Below, in pieces: positions 44,729 to 56,012 of a DNA stretch of 64,000 bases (positions are counted from its first letter, which is position 1; each line of letters starts with the position of its first letter). The notes beneath the pieces are model-generated. The model saw only the letters and a list, made by a program, of their open reading frames with translations. It ran no database searches and was not told where the DNA came from. The translations under genes were made by a program, and so were the position numbers. The DNA comes from Pohlia nutans (taxonomy: Eukaryota > Streptophyta > Bryopsida > Bryales > Mniaceae), in contig CM040085.1 in assembly GCA_022496805.1 (NCBI GenBank), positions 24,209,811 to 24,273,810 on the forward strand, read 5' to 3'.

Positions 44729-47700
44729 ATGAAGGTCAGTTGTGAACATTCCAACGTAGTGATCGTCATTACTTGCAGAAGTTTGTCAAGTGTGAACATT
44801 TGTGTTTGCTGAGAGACTAAAGTTTCTGCATGGTGTGTGGTGTGTTGCAGTTATTCGGGTGGGGGAAGAGCAAGGATCCACAGCCACAAGGTCGTCAGCA
44901 AGTCAGTAAAGCAGGTGTACTTCTTGTCCATCGATCATGTTCTAACGGAGTGCTTGAGCGTTACAGAGCTTGTCTATGGTATGATTATGCATAATTCGGT
45001 GGTAGCCTCAAATTCGGTTCAAAGCTAGTATCGAAACCTCTCGTTGATAGGTAATCCTCGAACTGTTTCGCTTTCAATAATATATACCGGCTCGGTGTGT
45101 ACACAATCTAGTGAATTACGTAGCTTCGGAAGATTGAACATCGCACCGAGATCGATTCATTCGGAGCAGCTAGGCTCGCAATTCAGTTAATATTATTTTG
45201 ATGTAACGCTGCAGATCCAAGAAGTGGCAGCCATGGGTTGGATCGCTGCACATCCTTACAGTCAGGAATGGGATCGATCATGCCCGGAAAAGGCAGCATG
45301 CGCAGTAGGCAACAGCAGGGCCTTTTCGACAGCACCAGCAAGGCGGCACCCAGTAGTGTCGTCAATCCCGAGCTGGCGGACTCGGAGGAGAAATTACAAG
45401 ACAAGATCCGGTTCGTGTTCAGCCACGAGCGGGAAGGCCTGCTGGCCATCGGGACGTTCGCGCTGGAGCAGCTGCAATCGATCCGGAACACCATCGATGG
45501 ACACCAGAGAGGATCCGGAGGAGCTGCTGCTAGTAATGCTGATCCAGCAGTAGGCGACCACGAGTATGGATTCGGCTCCGAGGGGGTCAACTTACTGGCG
45601 CTGGACAACGAAGACGTGATGCAAAGCTCCGACGATGAGGATCAGCTGCAACGCAGCTGGCTCGCCGCCCGCCAAACCTGCGACCTTCCCGTCTTCGGCG
45701 ACACCGGCTCTGAGCCTGATGCCGTCGAATCCGACTCCGAGCAAGCGCCCTTCGTACGCCCCGCCACACTCGCCGTGCAACAGGTGAGCTCGTGAAAAAC
45801 CAAGCGTCCACTGTATTTTCTGTCGTGTAGGAAAATTGGGCATTGCTGTAAATCATCTATTTGTGTGAAAATGACTTCAGTTTGACACGATCCACACTAT
45901 TTATCTTGTGGTATAGAACAAGAGCTTTAAAATGATGTATTGCAATCACAAAACCCAGGTAAAATGAGAAAAGGCCACCATTGCAAAGTTCAGTGATGCA
46001 AATGATCATTTTGGCCGTTTTAGACGCCTAGGGGTTAAGTGACTTGATTTGGTAGAGAATAGCTGTAGATTAGGTCACTTGAAAGTAGGGCCTCCTTTTG
46101 AGAAATAACACGTTAAGAGCCAAGTTCTATGGGTGAAAAATCTCACTAAAAGACAAGTTTTTAGGGACTTCGGGGACCAAGTTCTACATTACAAGTGAGC
46201 TCTTGAGAAGGAAGTGGTGGAGAAGTTGTCATGAAGTATGAAGGGTTTCAAGTCCAAGACTTCATGGCAACTTCTGCCTAACCAATCAAATTTGTTCATG
46301 TTCAAATTCATGGAACATGCACATCTTCATGGCCGAATATGAGACAAACCCAAGTTCCACTTTTCCCCTCCTCTTGCCTACTTCCATGGGCAACTTCTTA
46401 AACCCATGGGACTTGGCTCTTAGTCGCAGGGATGTTGGTTGTACTTTCATTTTACTAGAAATAATCTCAATGTCTGGATCTTGTTCAATCATATTTCATT
46501 AAGATCACTACTAAAGAAGAACAAGATTATCAAAGATAACAATGATATCCAATGTTTGGTTACCATTTTTGCAAATATGGGACTAGAGAATGCATGCTCT
46601 AAGAGGCTTATCCTAAAAGCTTAGGATGAATAGAAGGATTACAGATTATAATCTTCTTTTACAAATCAGTGACACAATTGCCACCAGACTGACAATTGTG
46701 ACGTGCTTAGACAATTACATGTAACGTTGTGAGAATGAGGTTACTAGAGTGTCTACTCTCGAAAGGGGATACTCTCGAAAGGGGAGTAGTTTGACAGCAA
46801 TGGCTCTTTGTCCCATAGGCACTGATTCATATTGGGGACAAACATACACTTTCTTTACTGCAGCCTCAAAAAGAGAACTGAAGTTTCTATCTATCTTTCT
46901 ATCTATCTTGTGAATCTATCTTTCTATCTATCTTGTGAGAATGTTTTTCGTTCCCTAGTTTGCAGATACACTTTACTGACTGCTCGATCGCTGGCCTGTG
47001 TAGCCCTGGCACGATGATTCCAAGGCTCTCACCCTCTACAAAGGAAAGCCTGCTGAGACCACTCCAGTCTACATCCTGGCACCGGAGCTTCGAAGCGCGC
47101 TGCAGCGACCTTTTCTGCCGCATTGGACAGATTCGGTTCCACCTCCAGTCATTGCCAAAGTGGAGCCTGCAGGGCCCTTCGTGGACGACGATTACTATTC
47201 CACTCGTCTATGCGGCCTCTTCAACAAGAGAACTAAGTCCCTGAAATCCAAGCGGATGGCCATAGTCCCCGCCGCGGGTGAGGACGCGAAGCGGACCATT
47301 CCCATCGAGAAAGCTGCGCACCACGAAGTTACGAAGAGATCATCTTCATCATCGCTTTTGAAATTCGACGGATCCATGCCATCGCTCGGGAAGCTGGCGA
47401 AGCTATGGCGGGCGACTTTAACGCCGTCGTCGACTGCCAGGATTGCACCCGAACGGAAACCATCGCCCCCGCAGCCGGCATTCAAGGTAACAATTAAACC
47501 AGTTAGAATCTCTTGATCAGTACGTACTAGCTCCCATGCATGAATGGTCATATTTGATAAATCAGAGTGACATTCAATGCTCAAAACTAGGACCGGTATA
47601 GATTTTAACGGATGTACATTTCTCTTTGAATAGTTGACCAGTGGAGATCGACCAGGTTCTTTTCTGGTCCCCAATGCACCGATCTCCATCTCATCAACTA

Positions 47701-48782
47701 AAATACTAGCTATCTATCATTGATATAAGGCAGGAGAATTTAATATCATCACAATATTTTGCTTCCTATCGAAGAATATTTATCGATTCTTGTTAGCAAG
47801 TAAGTATATGTATTATTTCGATACCGTTTGCAAAAGTAATGAGCATTCAAGATTGACGTATTTAAACCCAACACAAGATGTGATGTTGGAGTAGGGTGCG
47901 ATTATCTTTTAAATTGGTGTGGATCGACGGGAGTTTTTGCATTTGGGATTCTAGATATCTAGGGGATTCTTTTTAGGCAACTACATGTCAGTGATAGATT
48001 TAAACAGTAACGGTGCATGGTGTTGATTCAGGTTCCGCCGTGCGATCCCAAAGGTGCAGAAGGCAGGAAAAGAGTGCAAGCGCATGAGCGAATGATGGAC
48101 AACAATGGACACTGGATCAAGGACGATGAAGACTGTGAGTTTGCCACTTTCCTCTTTAACATGTCTCGATAAAATGCAACTATATGCATCATCATCATGT
48201 TCAGTTCCAGATCATCGACTGTAGGAGCTAGATGAGGCACGTCATAAACCAGGCTCCAGGGAGAGTGCAATAGTAAGAGACGACGTAGTGATTAAATTCT
48301 AGAGCTCACACATACATATACTCGTAATACATATCAGAACTCTTTCTAGTGGTACTGGGTCCTAAAACCATGGGCGTGGTTGTTTCTTTTGAACACCAAG
48401 GATTCATATATAAAGCAAACCACCCTATTTGTGCCACTTTGTGATCACTATATATTAGTGTCTTACATTTAAAATATTATCATACTATAGCTATAGCAAC
48501 ATACTAGGATCATAACTATAGCAACATTACACTTCCTAAATATAGCTGAATAAACTGTAACGTTGTTAGAGTTATACCCCAACATTGCTCGAGTCAGGCT
48601 CCAACATTGCTAACAATTACATGATAGTGGCACAAGTAGGGTGACTTCCGAATCATGGCACAAATAGGGTGATTTACCTTAACTTACCGCTGTCCGTGGG
48701 GAGTTGCAAACTTGTGGAACTGGTGTCTGAAACCTGGCTGCTAATCTGTGTCTATGAATCAGTCGTTGTACTTGAGATGTGA
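44729..48782 (+). CDS. LAZY1: LAZY/DRO1 (IGT family) gravitropism protein, 414 aa
   Basis: Six coding exons: 44729-44734, 44851-44914, 45215-45783, 47004-47486, 48032-48134 and 48763-48782. All introns are GT-AG and the summed CDS is 1245 nt. Exon 1 encodes only Met-Lys and exon 2 begins LFGW, rebuilding the family's MK(L/F)(L/F)GW start; the two-codon first exon is itself a known IGT-family trait. The name-giving motif GLLAIGTFALEQL begins at residue 98. The tiny last exon completes WIKDDEDFVVLEM (402-414), equivalent to the conserved C-terminal motif that binds RLD partners in flowering plants. The middle is long, acidic and Ser-rich. LAZY proteins act in gravity-sensing cells, upstream of auxin transport. 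An alternative exon 2 donor at 44890 keeps the same phase and would shorten the protein by eight residues. Introns hold MITEs. The upstream region carries a tandem duplication. Confidence 0.9.
46116..46419. mobile_element. Tourist-like MITE in LAZY intron 3
   Basis: GAGCCAAGTTCTATGGG at the left and CCCATGGGACTTGGCTC at the right are inverted, with TAA/TTA at the borders. A second inverted block (AGTCATGAAGT / ACTTCATGGCAACTTC) lies inside. Confidence 0.65.
46885..46945 (+). repeat. duplicated CTATCTTTCTATCTATCTTGTGA in LAZY intron 3
   Basis: TCTATCTTTCTATCTATCTT followed by GTGAA/GTGAG occurs twice in a row, about 60 bp upstream of the exon 4 acceptor. It adds to the pyrimidine-rich stretch there. 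Confidence 0.8.
48413..48681. mobile_element. MITE in LAZY intron 5
   Basis: AAACCACCCTATTTGTGCCA at the left pairs with TGGCACAAATAGGGTGATTT at the right. It lies about 80 bp upstream of the 20-nt last exon. Confidence 0.65.
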
Positions 48783-49221
48783 AACGACCACATGAGCGAG
48801 TACCTTCTCAGGAGCGCTGAATGGATGGCCACTGACGAATCGACAGGTGTCCGAAACGAATTACCAGTTGGGGTCGGTGATTGTTGTTGTCATTAGTTCT
48901 GGAGTCTAGTTTTTGAAATTGGAGTAAGAATCCTTTAACAATGTTGTACTACTTCCTCAATGCTGTGAAAATTCCATGAAACTGCACATACAAAGTTAAC
49001 TCCTGAAGGGTGTGTAAGTTGGGCACATGTAGCGTTACCATATATTGTGGACCATGATAATTAAGAGAAACCACAGTAATATATATATGCATGTTGAGGC
49101 TCCAACATGTTTTGAATTTAGTGATATTGTACCTCACATGCAACATCCTTGAACAAAATTGTAACTTACAACATGCATGGACATAGTTGACTGGTTATGG
49201 ATTAGGTCACCTTTGAGAGCC
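48783..49221. other. LAZY 3' flank
   Basis: Likely 3' UTR and terminator of LAZY, then AT-rich spacer. No further gene. Confidence 0.5.
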
Positions 49222-49441
49222 GGACATAACCTCCATGGATGGCCCTTGGTCAATCATGTATTTTCTTGTTACAGTTGCATCTTGAACCATTGGATCTTCT
49301 TCAATAATGTTCCATCAAGGGTCCCAAAAGAAGGGCACTGTAATTTCACAACAACCTTGGTTATGGAAAATAACCTTGTTGTCTTTCATCCAATACAAGG
49401 TTGCCACCTCTTTGTCATATGGGCTCTATGGAGGTTATGGG
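49222..49441. mobile_element. MITE with GACATAACCTCCATGG ends
   Basis: GGACATAACCTCCATGGATG at the left and CTCTATGGAGGTTATGGG at the right are inverted repeats. Relatives lie in the GnT I intron (52771-53290). Confidence 0.7.
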
Positions 49442-49633
49442 TACATTAAGCTCTTCATTCATTGCAATTGAACACCACTATACCAGTATATGGACATTAT
49501 TACAAGACAATTTGATCATTATGTTGCATTTAAGGTTGAATGTTGTAAAAACATCAATTCTCCCAATTTTGTATGTAGACTTTTTCTGAAGCCACCACAG
49601 TTGAGACTCAAAATCATCAATATCACTATTTAA

Positions 49634-50442
49634 CCCCTAAGCGTCTCTAGCTTTTTTGGGCTTAAAATCATCATCACTTTTGATGTGTTATAGCTCTAAA
49701 TGTAAGTGAGGTATAGAAATCTCTAATGTACAATCTTGTAATATACATGTTGTAGATCATGTGGATCAATTTTGGGGTCATTTGGCCATATAGATTGCAA
49801 GATCATAGTGTTTTAGTGCTAAAAAAGGATGTTGAAATTTTCCTAGCAACACAGTTAGAGGTGAAATTCGTTTTCAAAATTACTCAAATGAAAAAACTTT
49901 GAACTATAAAGTAGTTAAAAATCATCATATAAACACATTGGTACCAAAAAAGCTTCATGAAAAAAATTTAATGTGCCCTAAAATGGCCTTGCAATGTCAA
50001 AAAGTAGCCCGACAAGTGACCCATTTGACCCAAAAAGCAAAAAGTGTCCAAACTAGACCCGTGCACTATAATGACTCTCAAACATTCATAACAATATGGA
50101 TTGACCTGAAAATTTTACCATAATAACTAGACTTCAAGGGGAATTCAACTCAACAAGTTTTATTGAAAACAGACATGGGATGAAGGAGATACAAGCCCCC
50201 GAAGTTGCTGCCATCAAAATTCACAAAAACTGTCCAAAAAAACGATACCTACTTTCAAATGATCATCAAAAATTCAATTCATCTCGGATTGATCTGAAAT
50301 TTTTACCACACATTCCATACATCATGCGGTTTGTTTTTCCAAATTTTTATTAAAATCAAACACGTTTTGCAAAAGTCACAGCTCTTCGAAGGTGAATGTA
50401 CCCCAAAAACGTCCAAAATATGGACGTTGAGATGGTTAGGGG
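49634..50442. mobile_element. TTAA-flanked MITE, family C (809 bp)
   Basis: It starts CCCCTAAGCGTCTC after TTAA (49630-49633) and ends GGACGTTGAGATGGTTAGGGG before TTAA (50443-50446). A partly palindromic insertion has altered the right end. Confidence 0.75.
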
Positions 50443-50918
50443 TTAAGCAAATCAATGACATGCCGATCATTGCAAGTAAGCATTTTGGGTATCATCATGA
50501 GTGGAAATTAGTACCATATAGTATGAACATGGGGGAGTCATGGTGTACATTCCACTTTTAAAATTTGTATCAATTTCAATATTGAGAATAGAATTGTAGA
50601 AAAATATGCATTCTTTGTTAAACCTTACGTAAACATAATGGTGCCAACAAAATAAGGTTCACAACTTCTCTCCGGTAAGAGTCAAATCTCACTGGCTAGA
50701 GCTGCTACTTTTACACACAATTGTAATTTTTATTTTTATTATTATTTTTTCAAATGAAACTTGTTTCATTGCAAGGGTAAAATAATACAGAGCACCCAGC
50801 CCAAGAACGGCTTGGCCGGCGGAAGCACTGTCAATGATTAGCATGTAAGTGAAGTTAGTAACATTCTGATAAGAGTACATTGCTACGCGCGCGAAGTTGT
50901 TGAGGCAGGGCAGGCTTA

Positions 50919-51227
50919 GAGCATCTTCACTAGCACTTTGAATTGCACTCTGAAGGTCATCCATAAATGCAGACTTTGAACACCATGTAATTCTCCCACC
51001 AACATCACTCAATTACACTCTTGAAAATAGTAAGTGAGCCACTTACAAGTCACTATGCATGAATTGTGCAATTATGATGTGCAATTAAGAAGAGAAGATA
51101 CACTAGCAAGAGTGATTTTGAGGGCCCTAGTTATCTAGTGTCACGGGCCAAATAAATTGTTCGCCAACCCAGTCTCATCCATTTTTCTACAGCCAAAACG
51201 ATATCTAGAGTGCTAGTGGAGATGCTC
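50919..51227. mobile_element. Tourist-like MITE (GAGCATCTTCACTAGCACT ends)
   Basis: GAGCATCTTCACTAGCACTT at the left and AGTGCTAGTGGAGATGCTC at the right form the inverted termini. TTA precedes it (50916-50918); the right duplication has decayed to GTA. Confidence 0.8.
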
Positions 51228-51457
51228 GTACACACCATTGTTGGTTTCAAAATCCCATTGAGCTTGATTTAGAAAGTAAAACTGAAATCCCGCATCACAA
51301 TCTTAATCTGACATCTCCGGTGTAGTCTTATACTCCATATCTGAAAGCCAGGGGACCGGGACGGGGAAACTAACTCTGACAGATACCCGGGTGCACCAGA
51401 AACCGCTTCATAACCGGACTTCCACCAGTTTTCAATCCCGCGTCGTCAGAGTCGTTA

Positions 51458-51784
51458 GAGCATCCCCAGTGGTCCTTTAACCTTTAAGCCCCTAAATGTG
51501 CTTCGACGAATAGTTCCCGTACCTTTACAGATTCGATGGAATTGCGATCGACCTGTAACCCTAAACCTGTAAACCGATTTCTTTGTTTCGGGTTTGTTTT
51601 ATTACTATTTGCGGCACTTACGGGTGGCCTGAAACGGGCTGCAATTTCCAGGTCGACAGCCGTTTACAGGCCGCGACCTGGATGATAAAGGGATTTACAG
51701 GCCACCACTGGGCCTCTTCCAACCCCCTAAGCCGGATGAGCTTGGATGGAGGCTTAGGGGGTTAAAGAACCACTGGGGATGCTC
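51458..51784. mobile_element. Tourist-like MITE (GAGCATCCCCAGTGGT ends, 327 bp)
   Basis: GAGCATCCCCAGTGGTCCTT at the left and AAGAACCACTGGGGATGCTC at the right, with TTA duplicated exactly at 51455-51457 and 51785-51787. Fold-back continues about 15 bp further inward. It is well preserved and lies about 480 bp upstream of the GnT I start codon. Confidence 0.9.
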
Positions 51785-52267
51785 TTAGCAAACTCACTTG
51801 CAACCCGCAGATCGGTGAATCCGTCTGCGAATGCCGCAGATCGATTTGACCATTTCTTCACCTTTTGCTGACGATTCACTGAGCTTTTTATTTGCTGAAA
51901 AGGTTAACCTTTTTTTCACAGAAGGTTTCATTATCATTTTTGGAAGTTTCATGTCGGTAGTTGACTATTTGATCGCTGTATGACTTTCACTGATTACTGT
52001 TTACAACGTGGGGAGAACATCGTGATCACAAGCTACGCTTCTTCGATCCTGAAATCGGTCATCATCTCTGCGTGTGATCCATGACAGGCATCGTTACAGT
52101 AGCAATCCACCCCCAGATGCTTCGCCAACATCACCTTAGGGTTTGCCAATTTAGGGTTTTCCAATGGATGCCTTGCTCTGATCGAGCTGAAATTTGAACA
52201 TGGTCGAGGGAATGGTGTGATTGATTTTTAGGGTTTGTGGGATCGGTTTGTTTCTGTTGTTTTCGTG

Positions 52268-54248
52268 ATGGCGCGGATTGAGTGCGGAGCGCGTCTCGGG
52301 CTGGTCGCAGCGGCTCTGTTTTTCCTTCTGTTGCAGGCGAGACTATTTTCCGTGCAGACGAAGTACGCGGACCGGATTGCGCAGGCGGTGGAGGGCGAGA
52401 CCAAGTGTTCACGTAGTAAGCGAGCGCTCATCGACCAATTCAGCGCGCAGCAGGGGCGAATTGTGGCTTTGGAGGACGAGAAGGAGAAGCTGGAGAACAA
52501 ATACGCGCAACTGAATGCGCTCGTGGGAGAGTACCGCCGTCATGGGAATGGGAAGGAAGCGGCACCGAAACTAGAGGGTTCGCAGAAACCTGTTGCCGCG
52601 GTGGTTGTCATGGCTTGCAATCGCCCCGACTACCTCGACCGAACCCTAAACTCTGTCCTCAAGTATCAACGCGCAGTTGCGCAAAAATTCCCACTCTTTG
52701 TATCTCAGGTACACTATCTTTCTTTCCCCAATTGTCATCGACTAGGTAACGTGAAAGTAGAGCGTGTTATGAGACATAACCTCTATGGTTGAATCATGTG
52801 CTCAATCAAGGACATCATAACGCTAAAGAAGGACAAGATTATGAGGTATAACCATGCTCATGCTTGTTTGCCATCTCTATAGAAATGGGCTCCATTGAGG
52901 TTATGATATCTCATTTGTAGACATAACCTCAATAGTTGAATCATGTGCTCAATCAAGTGTCTTTGCACTCCGCACAATGGATGAAAACTATTTAACCCCT
53001 AAATGTCCTAAAGATCACTGTGCTCATGTGTTTTTGCATGTGTGTTTGCTTACAATTGTGTGATTGTTGTTGTATTTTACTACACCAGTGTATTTAAATA
53101 CATCATTGTATTTGAGTATGAGTATATTGTCGCATTTGAATACATGAGACGGATTATACGAGTAAATATACAGTGTATACATATAAGAAAAGGACATCGT
53201 AACGCTAAAGAAGGACAAGATTATGAGGTACAACCATGCTCATTCTTGGTTGCCATGGGCTCCATTGAGGTTATGGTATCTCATTTGCAGCTTTTACAGA
53301 ATTGGCTTTGTTGTTTGTGTGGCTCAGGATGGGCCCATGGAAGCGGTGAAAGCCAAAGCAAAGAGTTTCGCTGGCGTGGGGTACATGCAACATCTGGAAG
53401 GTGATCCGCCAACAAGGAATCGAGGGGAGATGGTGGCTTACTACAAAATTGCACGGCATTACAAGTTTGCGCTTTCGGAGCTTTTTGATGTGCGGGGTTT
53501 TGAGAAGGTGATCATTTTGGAGGACGACATGGAAATAGCGCCCGATTTCTTTGACTACTTCGAAGCCACCGCGACTGTCCTGGACTGTGACAAATCCGTG
53601 GTGGCTGTTTCATCGTGGAATGACAATGGTCAGAAGCAGTTTGTGAGCGACGCTGAGGCTCTGTACAGGTCTGATTTTTTCCCTGGACTGGGGTGGATGC
53701 TTACCCGGGAGTTTTGGGACGAGCTTTCTCCGATTTGGCCCGAAGCGTATTGGGACGACTGGCTGCGGTTGAACTCCACTCGCAAGGGTCGTCAGTTCAT
53801 TCGCCCTGAGGTATGCCGAACCTACAACTTCGGTGAACACGGCTCCAGCATGGGGCAATTCTATTACCAGTACTTGGTGCCCATCAAACTGAACGACGTC
53901 CTCGTGGACTGGAGATCCAAGGGACTGGAGAACATGCTGAACGAAGAGAAGTTCAACAAAGACTTGGCGCGCATGATCGCCACCGCCATGCCTGTAATCA
54001 ACATCAACATGGATTGGCTTCACATGGTGGAGAGGACGAATCAGGACGTCAGTATGGTGTATAATAGCCAGCATGACTTCGAAAGGCTGGCACGGAAATT
54101 TGGTGTGTTTGAGGAATGGAAAGATGGTATTCCTCGGACGTCGTACAAGGGAGTGGTTGTGTTCAGATGGAAGGGAAGCAGGAGAGTGTTTCTCATCCGA
54201 CCTGATTCTCTGGAATCACTTGGCTGGAAGGAAGGTCGTCTTAAGTAA
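52268..54248 (+). CDS. GNTI: alpha-1,3-mannosyl-glycoprotein 2-beta-N-acetylglucosaminyltransferase (GnT I)
   Basis: Two exons, 52268-52708 and 53328-54248, join in phase 0 to a 453-aa protein. It is a Golgi type II membrane protein, with a short cytosolic MARIECGAR and a transmembrane segment at about residues 10-24 (LGLVAAALFFLLLQ). A coiled-coil stem (VALEDEKEKLENKYAQL) precedes the family 13 glycosyltransferase domain, which opens VAAVVVMACNRPDYLDRTL. VSQ|DG spans the intron. The metal/UDP-binding EDD is at 212-214 (EDDMEIAPDFFDYF). SSWNDNG, FFPGLGWML and YWDDW (catalytic Asp expected at 290-291) follow. GnT I adds the first GlcNAc to Man5 N-glycans and starts complex glycan formation. 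Length fits plant and animal GnT I (about 445). All key residues are present. The ATG at 52268 is chosen because the open frame before it lacks similarity and would lengthen the cytosolic tail. Confidence 0.95.
52771..53290. mobile_element. duplicated GACATAACCTC MITE in the GnT I intron
   Basis: 52771-52911 starts GACATAACCTCTATGG and ends CCATTGAGGTTATGATATCT. The same ends recur at 52919 and 53258-53290. A block from GGACATC(A/G)TAACGCTAAA through CCATGCTCAT occurs in both (52810 and 53187). The second copy is interrupted by a stretch beginning TTAACCCCTAAATGTCC (52992). The last copy's TCTCATTTGCAG resembles an acceptor, but the coding acceptor is GGCTCAG at 53327. Confidence 0.7.
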
Positions 54249-55026
54249 TTGAATGGTTAATCCCTGTTGCCAAGCTAGTCTTTACAAACCTACAATCAAG
54301 GACCAGGTAGCTTCAAGCAGGGCATATTGAGAGGAGACACTTCCTGTCAAGATGCTGGATTCCTGTTATCAAGGTAACTGATGGGAACGGTCACAAATTC
54401 TATTCAACCGAGAGGGTCATCGACACTGCTTGAACTGCATCAGATTTTGTGGCAGATGGAGCAAGCTACTTTGCACTGAATTATGAGGGTCCACACCTGG
54501 ACTGGATACACATCAGATAGGGGCTCTGCTGAAATGGGATGTACTGACTTAAAGTGGCAGCATTCAGGTGTTTGGAGAAAGATACTGAGAGATTTGGGAG
54601 CTTCATGTGAAGATCTTTATGAAATTGAAGTAGTTGAAATGTAAAGAGTTCGGAATCTGGTTCTGGACCAGATCTTTTTCCGCCTCTTGTAGCCTATAGA
54701 CTAAAATGGACCTTGTTGTCACCCAGGCGTAGTTGGTGTACACAATGTTAGGCACTCCCAGTGCTCATGTGCTCTTACCAATTGGCAGCTGATAAACTTA
54801 ATGTATTGTATGCAACTATGCCCTTTATTTACGTGGTGTTGTATCAGTTGAGAACAGATGGTGCATTGCATTAGTACCATCAAATGGGCCTCTGGCATCA
54901 TGTTCTGACTATTCCTTGGTGCGTAAGTATCCCTTTTCTACTACACCGGAGTACTTTACAGTAGTGTTGTATTTGGTCTCAAAAGCAGCATTCAAACTCA
55001 ATTTGCATCATTATTGTGAAGTATTT
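54249..55026 (+). other. GnT I 3' flank
   Basis: Likely 3' UTR and downstream spacer. No other coding frame is convincing. Confidence 0.5.
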
Positions 55027-55030
55027 TTAA

Positions 55031-55800
55031 CCCTTTAGTGCTCATGGTACTTAGTTGGGTTCACTGGATTTCACTGAGTTGTTCCACTATGATTGATACT
55101 ACCAGAATAGAATGGATTAAATTAGAAAGTAATTGTACAATTGTATTCTCAATTGGAGTGGAGACAATTTTCCAAAATTAGAGAATCATTCAATGGTGGA
55201 ATTGTAAGATTATAGTATGTTTTTGAACTTTATAATGCACACTCAAAAATGAGATTTTGGAGGGTGTGACTTCAAAGTTAAATAGAATTTGGGTTAAATT
55301 TTCTAAAATGAAAGTGAAGAGGTTCAGCAATGACCTATGTCAACACTTCTCAGTTGCAATCTTTCATGTCAAGAACGGATTTACACATAATTATTGTGAA
55401 TTTTACAAGTGAGAATGATTTATGCATGTACAGTTTAGGACAAAAATTTATACGTTAAAATATGAAAGGAGTTGGTACATGGATCAAGATCATAACACAT
55501 ACACTAATGGAACATGAACAAGAGAACACAATCCTAAAAAATAAAACAAGATAACAAACTTCCAAACACAAGAAATACCACATTGTACATTTGTAATATT
55601 TGTAAATATTTATTGTATTTTCAAGTATTTGCAATATTTTTGCGTTTCGTTCATAGGTATTTTGATAGTTGTAGAACTCCAAATTGAAAATTTCTTTTCT
55701 AGAAGATGTGTACTATAAATCTCCAAATCTGAACTTCACAATTCACCAAATGTACAAATCTTGACACCACTATTGTAAAAAATGTAATTTAAATGGATCA
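55031..55800 (-). mobile_element. truncated/chimeric family B MITE
   Basis: It starts with TTAA (55027-55030) and CCCTTTAGTGCTCATGG, then runs in reverse orientation relative to 6321-7116. After about 55745 the family B sequence stops and a family A-like stretch follows (TATTGTAAAAAATGTAATTT, ATCAAATTTTGTATTAG). It contains the same conserved 75-codon frame on the minus strand (55455-55682). Confidence 0.7.
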
Positions 55801-55844
55801 AATTTTGTATTAGCCCTGAAGGAAGTTATTTTTTTTTAATATGA

Positions 55845-56012
55845 AATGGCGTATGACGGAGTGTGGCGTGATATGAAGTGACGTATGGCGGAGCGTGGCG
55901 GATGACGGAGCCTGCCCCATGGGCGTGGCCGCCATGGGCCGCCACCCTGGACCCGCGGGACCGCCGGCCCGCCACGGCCCGCCACCTGGCGTCAGGCGCG
56001 GCGGCCCAGGGT
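55845..56012. repeat. GC-rich island of TGGCG/GGCCCGCCA motifs
   Basis: In strongly AT-rich surroundings, about 170 bp are GC-rich. The left half repeats (A/G)TGGCG at 10-20 bp steps. The right half is C/G-rich with GGCCGCCATGGGCCGCCACC and CCGGCCCGCCACGGCCCGCC. It sits directly after the truncated family B copy. No open frame of note. Confidence 0.75.

Noticed and set aside
47195..47689. 164-codon minus-strand frame
   Set aside because: Antisense shadow of LAZY exon 4, whose plus-strand frame joins correctly to its neighbours.
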